Positions 62,113 through 64,000 of a stretch of 64,000 nucleotides of DNA are shown one piece after another (the first letter of the stretch is position 1; each line of letters starts with the position of its first letter). The translations under genes and the position numbers were made by a program. The stretch covers positions 1 through 64,000 of the forward strand of contig DQVI01000244.1 of NCBI GenBank assembly GCA_015661825.1, in the 5' to 3' direction. Origin of the DNA: Novosphingobium capsulatum. Its GTDB lineage: Bacteria > Pseudomonadota > Alphaproteobacteria > Sphingomonadales > Sphingomonadaceae. The notes beneath the pieces were generated by a model. It saw only the letters and a list, made by a program, of their open reading frames with translations, ran no database searches and was not told the origin of the DNA.

Positions 62113-63585
62113 ATGACGGTTGCAAACATCATGAAGCATCCTTTTCGAAAGTCCGGCGCGAATGCCGCCCGGAACCTGATCCTGGCAGGGGCTGCACTGT
62201 CCGGCCTGGGCCTTGCCAACACCGGTTTCGCCGCCGCGCCTGCGCCTGATGCAGCGGTCGGGCGGACCGACCGCCATGACTGGATCGCGGCGGGGACCAA
62301 CACCGATCACACCCCGCGCATGGTCCCCGAACAGCCTGAAGCGGTCGGGGGGCGAATCGTGGTCTTGCGCGGGGGCCTCGTCTTCGACACGCAATCCCTT
62401 CGGGTCGCACCGGGAAGCGTGGTGATCCAGGGCAGCCGAGTGCGGGCCGTGCTTTCTCCCGACAGCACGGCGTGGCCCGCCGACGCGGAAGTGATCGATG
62501 TAACCGGCAAGTTCGTCATGCCGGGCCTGATCGACATGCATGTCCACCTGACCTACCCGGACAATGACACCCCTTACGACGTGCAGGCAGAAGATGCTGA
62601 CGGTGTTCTGCGCGGGGAGCGCAATCTGCGCTGGTTCATCGAAGCGGGCTTCACTTCCGTGCGCGATCTCAACGGTGTAGGCGATGCTCCCTATCGCCTG
62701 GCCGACTGGGCAGCGCAGGATGCCATTCCGGCCCCCCGCGTGTTCACTGCCGGGCACATCATCACCGGCACGGGCGGTCATGCCACCGAGCGCCCGGTGC
62801 GCCCCTCGCACGGTCCCGACTATGCCTGGGAACGGAACGGTGCCGACGCCTGGCGTGCGGCGGTGCGCGAGACCTTCAAGAAGGGGGCCAGCGTCATCAA
62901 GGTCGCCAGCCACTTCGCGCCGGACGAAATCCAGGCCGCAGTAGACGAGGCGCATCGCCTCGGCCTGAAGGTGACGTGCGACTGCGAGACCATCTACACC
63001 CAGATGGCGGTGGAAGCGGGCATCGACATGATCGAGCATCCGCTGCCGCGCACCGACAAGACGATTGCCGAGATGGCGCAGCATCACACCGCCTCGGTGC
63101 CAACGCTACAGGTCTATCAGAACGTGCTCGACCGTGCGGGCGGTTTCTGGGATTCGACTTCGCGCCGCTTCACGATGACCTCGGACGCGAACTTCGCATT
63201 GTTCGAGAAGATGAAGAAAGCCGGGATCGTGATGGGCGTGGGTACCGACACGATCGGTGACGCGAACAAGATGATCCCCAATATCTACCTCGCCGAACTC
63301 AAGTGGTTCGTGAAGGGCGGCTACTCGATCCCGCAGGCGCTTCAGGCCGCGACGCTCACCAATGCCAGGCTGCTGGCAATGGACGACCTCATCGGCTCGA
63401 TCCAGCCGGGCAAGCTGGCCGATGTCATCGTGGTCGACGGCCGCCCGGATCTGGATATCGACGCGCTGCGCAAGGTTGCGATGGTGTTCAAGGATGGCCG
63501 CATGATGGTGAGGGACGGCGGGGTCGTCATCCCCCCGCACGTACCGGTCCCGCTGCCCAGGCCTTCGCCCGCCGAAAAGCCCTGA
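62113..63585 (+). CDS. Exported amidohydrolase (metal-dependent)
   Basis: The product has up to 490 residues. A signal peptide (LILAGAALSGLGLANTGFAA) is followed by an amidohydrolase barrel. Metal-site features are HVHLTYP (HxH), the Lys in SVIKVASHF, His in EHPLPRTD and the Asp in VGTDTIGDAN. It resembles prolidase/imidazolonepropionase-like enzymes and might hydrolyse peptides or amides outside the cytoplasm. A second Met at 62131 gives a better signal peptide start. It is 16 bases after the IclR gene. Confidence 0.88.
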   Translation: MTVANIMKHPFRKSGANAARNLILAGAALSGLGLANTGFAAAPAPDAAVGRTDRHDWIAAGTNTDHTPRMVPEQPEAVGGRIVVLRGGLVFDTQSLRVAPGSVVIQGSRVRAVLSPDSTAWPADAEVIDVTGKFVMPGLIDMHVHLTYPDNDTPYDVQAEDADGVLRGERNLRWFIEAGFTSVRDLNGVGDAPYRLADWAAQDAIPAPRVFTAGHIITGTGGHATERPVRPSHGPDYAWERNGADAWRAAVRETFKKGASVIKVASHFAPDEIQAAVDEAHRLGLKVTCDCETIYTQMAVEAGIDMIEHPLPRTDKTIAEMAQHHTASVPTLQVYQNVLDRAGGFWDSTSRRFTMTSDANFALFEKMKKAGIVMGVGTDTIGDANKMIPNIYLAELKWFVKGGYSIPQALQAATLTNARLLAMDDLIGSIQPGKLADVIVVDGRPDLDIDALRKVAMVFKDGRMMVRDGGVVIPPHVPVPLPRPSPAEKP

Positions 63586-63604
63586 GACCCAAGGAAGACC
63601 TGCC

Positions 63605-64000
63605 ATGACGACAACGGCGCTTCCCGCCGAGGGACTTGCTGCGCGCCCTGTTCCGGGCCGCAAGGACATTGCCCGGGCACTGGCTTCGGCGATGATCGGC
63701 AACTGGTTCGAGCTGTTTGACTTCATCATCTACGGGTATTTCGCCGCGCAGATCGGCATCGCCATGTTCCCGGCGTCCGATCCGGTGACGACGATCCTGT
63801 CCAGCTTTGCGACCTACGGCGTCGGCTTCGTCATGCGGCCGGTCGGCTCGATGGTGCTGGGTTCGATGGGGGACCGGTTCGGGCGCAAGTCGGCGCTGGT
63901 GCTAACGATGATGCTGATGGCAGGCGCGACATGCGCCACCGGGCTCATTCCGACATATGCCACGGTGGGAATTGTGGCACCGTGTGCGCTCGTGGTCTGT
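63605..64000 (+). CDS. MFS transporter, MHS type (3' truncated by window)
   Basis: The first 132 codons of an MHS-type transporter are present. They show GNWFELFDFIIYGYFAAQIG, MRPVGSMVLGSMGDRFGRK and the start of the third to fourth membrane helices. It begins 19 bases after the amidohydrolase gene and probably imports its product or substrate. The remaining two-thirds lie outside the window. Confidence 0.88.
   Translation, partial: MTTTALPAEGLAARPVPGRKDIARALASAMIGNWFELFDFIIYGYFAAQIGIAMFPASDPVTTILSSFATYGVGFVMRPVGSMVLGSMGDRFGRKSALVLTMMLMAGATCATGLIPTYATVGIVAPCALVVC

Overview
The window is GC-rich, densely coding alphaproteobacterial DNA. Several traits point to a sphingomonad, most likely Novosphingobium or a close relative: TonB-dependent receptors with neighbouring tailoring enzymes, a class I PHA synthase beside a MaoC-phosphotransacetylase fusion, many LysR regulators, a PEP-CTERM protein with a TPR lipoprotein, and short orphan proteins of sphingomonad type. 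The genus is an inference from gene content and base composition. I saw no rRNA, tRNA, CRISPR array, insertion sequence or prophage, and read the window as ordinary chromosome (or chromid) made of small metabolic modules with local regulators.

Layout: (1) 1-7.5 kb, plus strand: the end of a NodT-type efflux outer-membrane factor, then a chain of overlapping genes for PHA synthase, MaoC-phosphotransacetylase, acetate kinase and FabI, closed by a TetR gene. (2) 7.4-19.8 kb, minus strand: a LysR gene, then a long operon normally labelled urea carboxylase/urea amidolyase. Its content (ABC importer, two DUF1989 proteins, biotin carboxylase, allophanate hydrolase) fits guanidine assimilation. It also holds a NikR-fold regulator lacking most nickel ligands and ends in a periplasmic beta-propeller gene. 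(3) 20.5-25.6 kb, plus strand: TonB receptor, fatty-acid-hydroxylase/sterol-desaturase family protein and TPR-sulfotransferase. (4) 25.6-32.4 kb: DEDDh exonuclease, pirin with a divergent LysR, LysR with a divergent bile-acid-symporter-family transporter, Lrp with a divergent EamA transporter. (5) 32.4-43.6 kb: a fatty-acid oxidation region (MerR regulator, acyl-CoA ligase, FadL channel, DUF2147 protein, thiolase, HAD/ECH bifunctional enzyme, acyl-CoA dehydrogenase) followed by an MHS-type organic-acid transporter. (6) 43.6-50.7 kb: HxlR with a divergent WrbA-like flavoprotein, LysR with a divergent glutathione-dependent formaldehyde dehydrogenase, and PutA. (7) 50.8-54.2 kb, minus strand: a copper module (DUF2946 protein, OprC/NosA-like receptor, dedicated TonB). 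(8) 54.5-58.4 kb: PEP-CTERM protein behind a candidate sigma-54 promoter, TPR lipoprotein, cold-shock protein and three short orphan proteins. (9) 58.5-60.9 kb: cytochrome b561, membrane-anchored LuxR regulator and DUF4010 membrane protein in one operon. (10) 61.3-64 kb: IclR regulator, exported amidohydrolase and an MFS transporter cut by the window edge.

The most interesting points are the guanidine operon with its nickel-blind NikR-like regulator and a matching dyad over the operon promoter; the receptor/hydroxylase/sulfotransferase set; the copper receptor module; and the PEP-CTERM gene with a sigma-54-like promoter. All calls come from reading the sequence; no database search was made.
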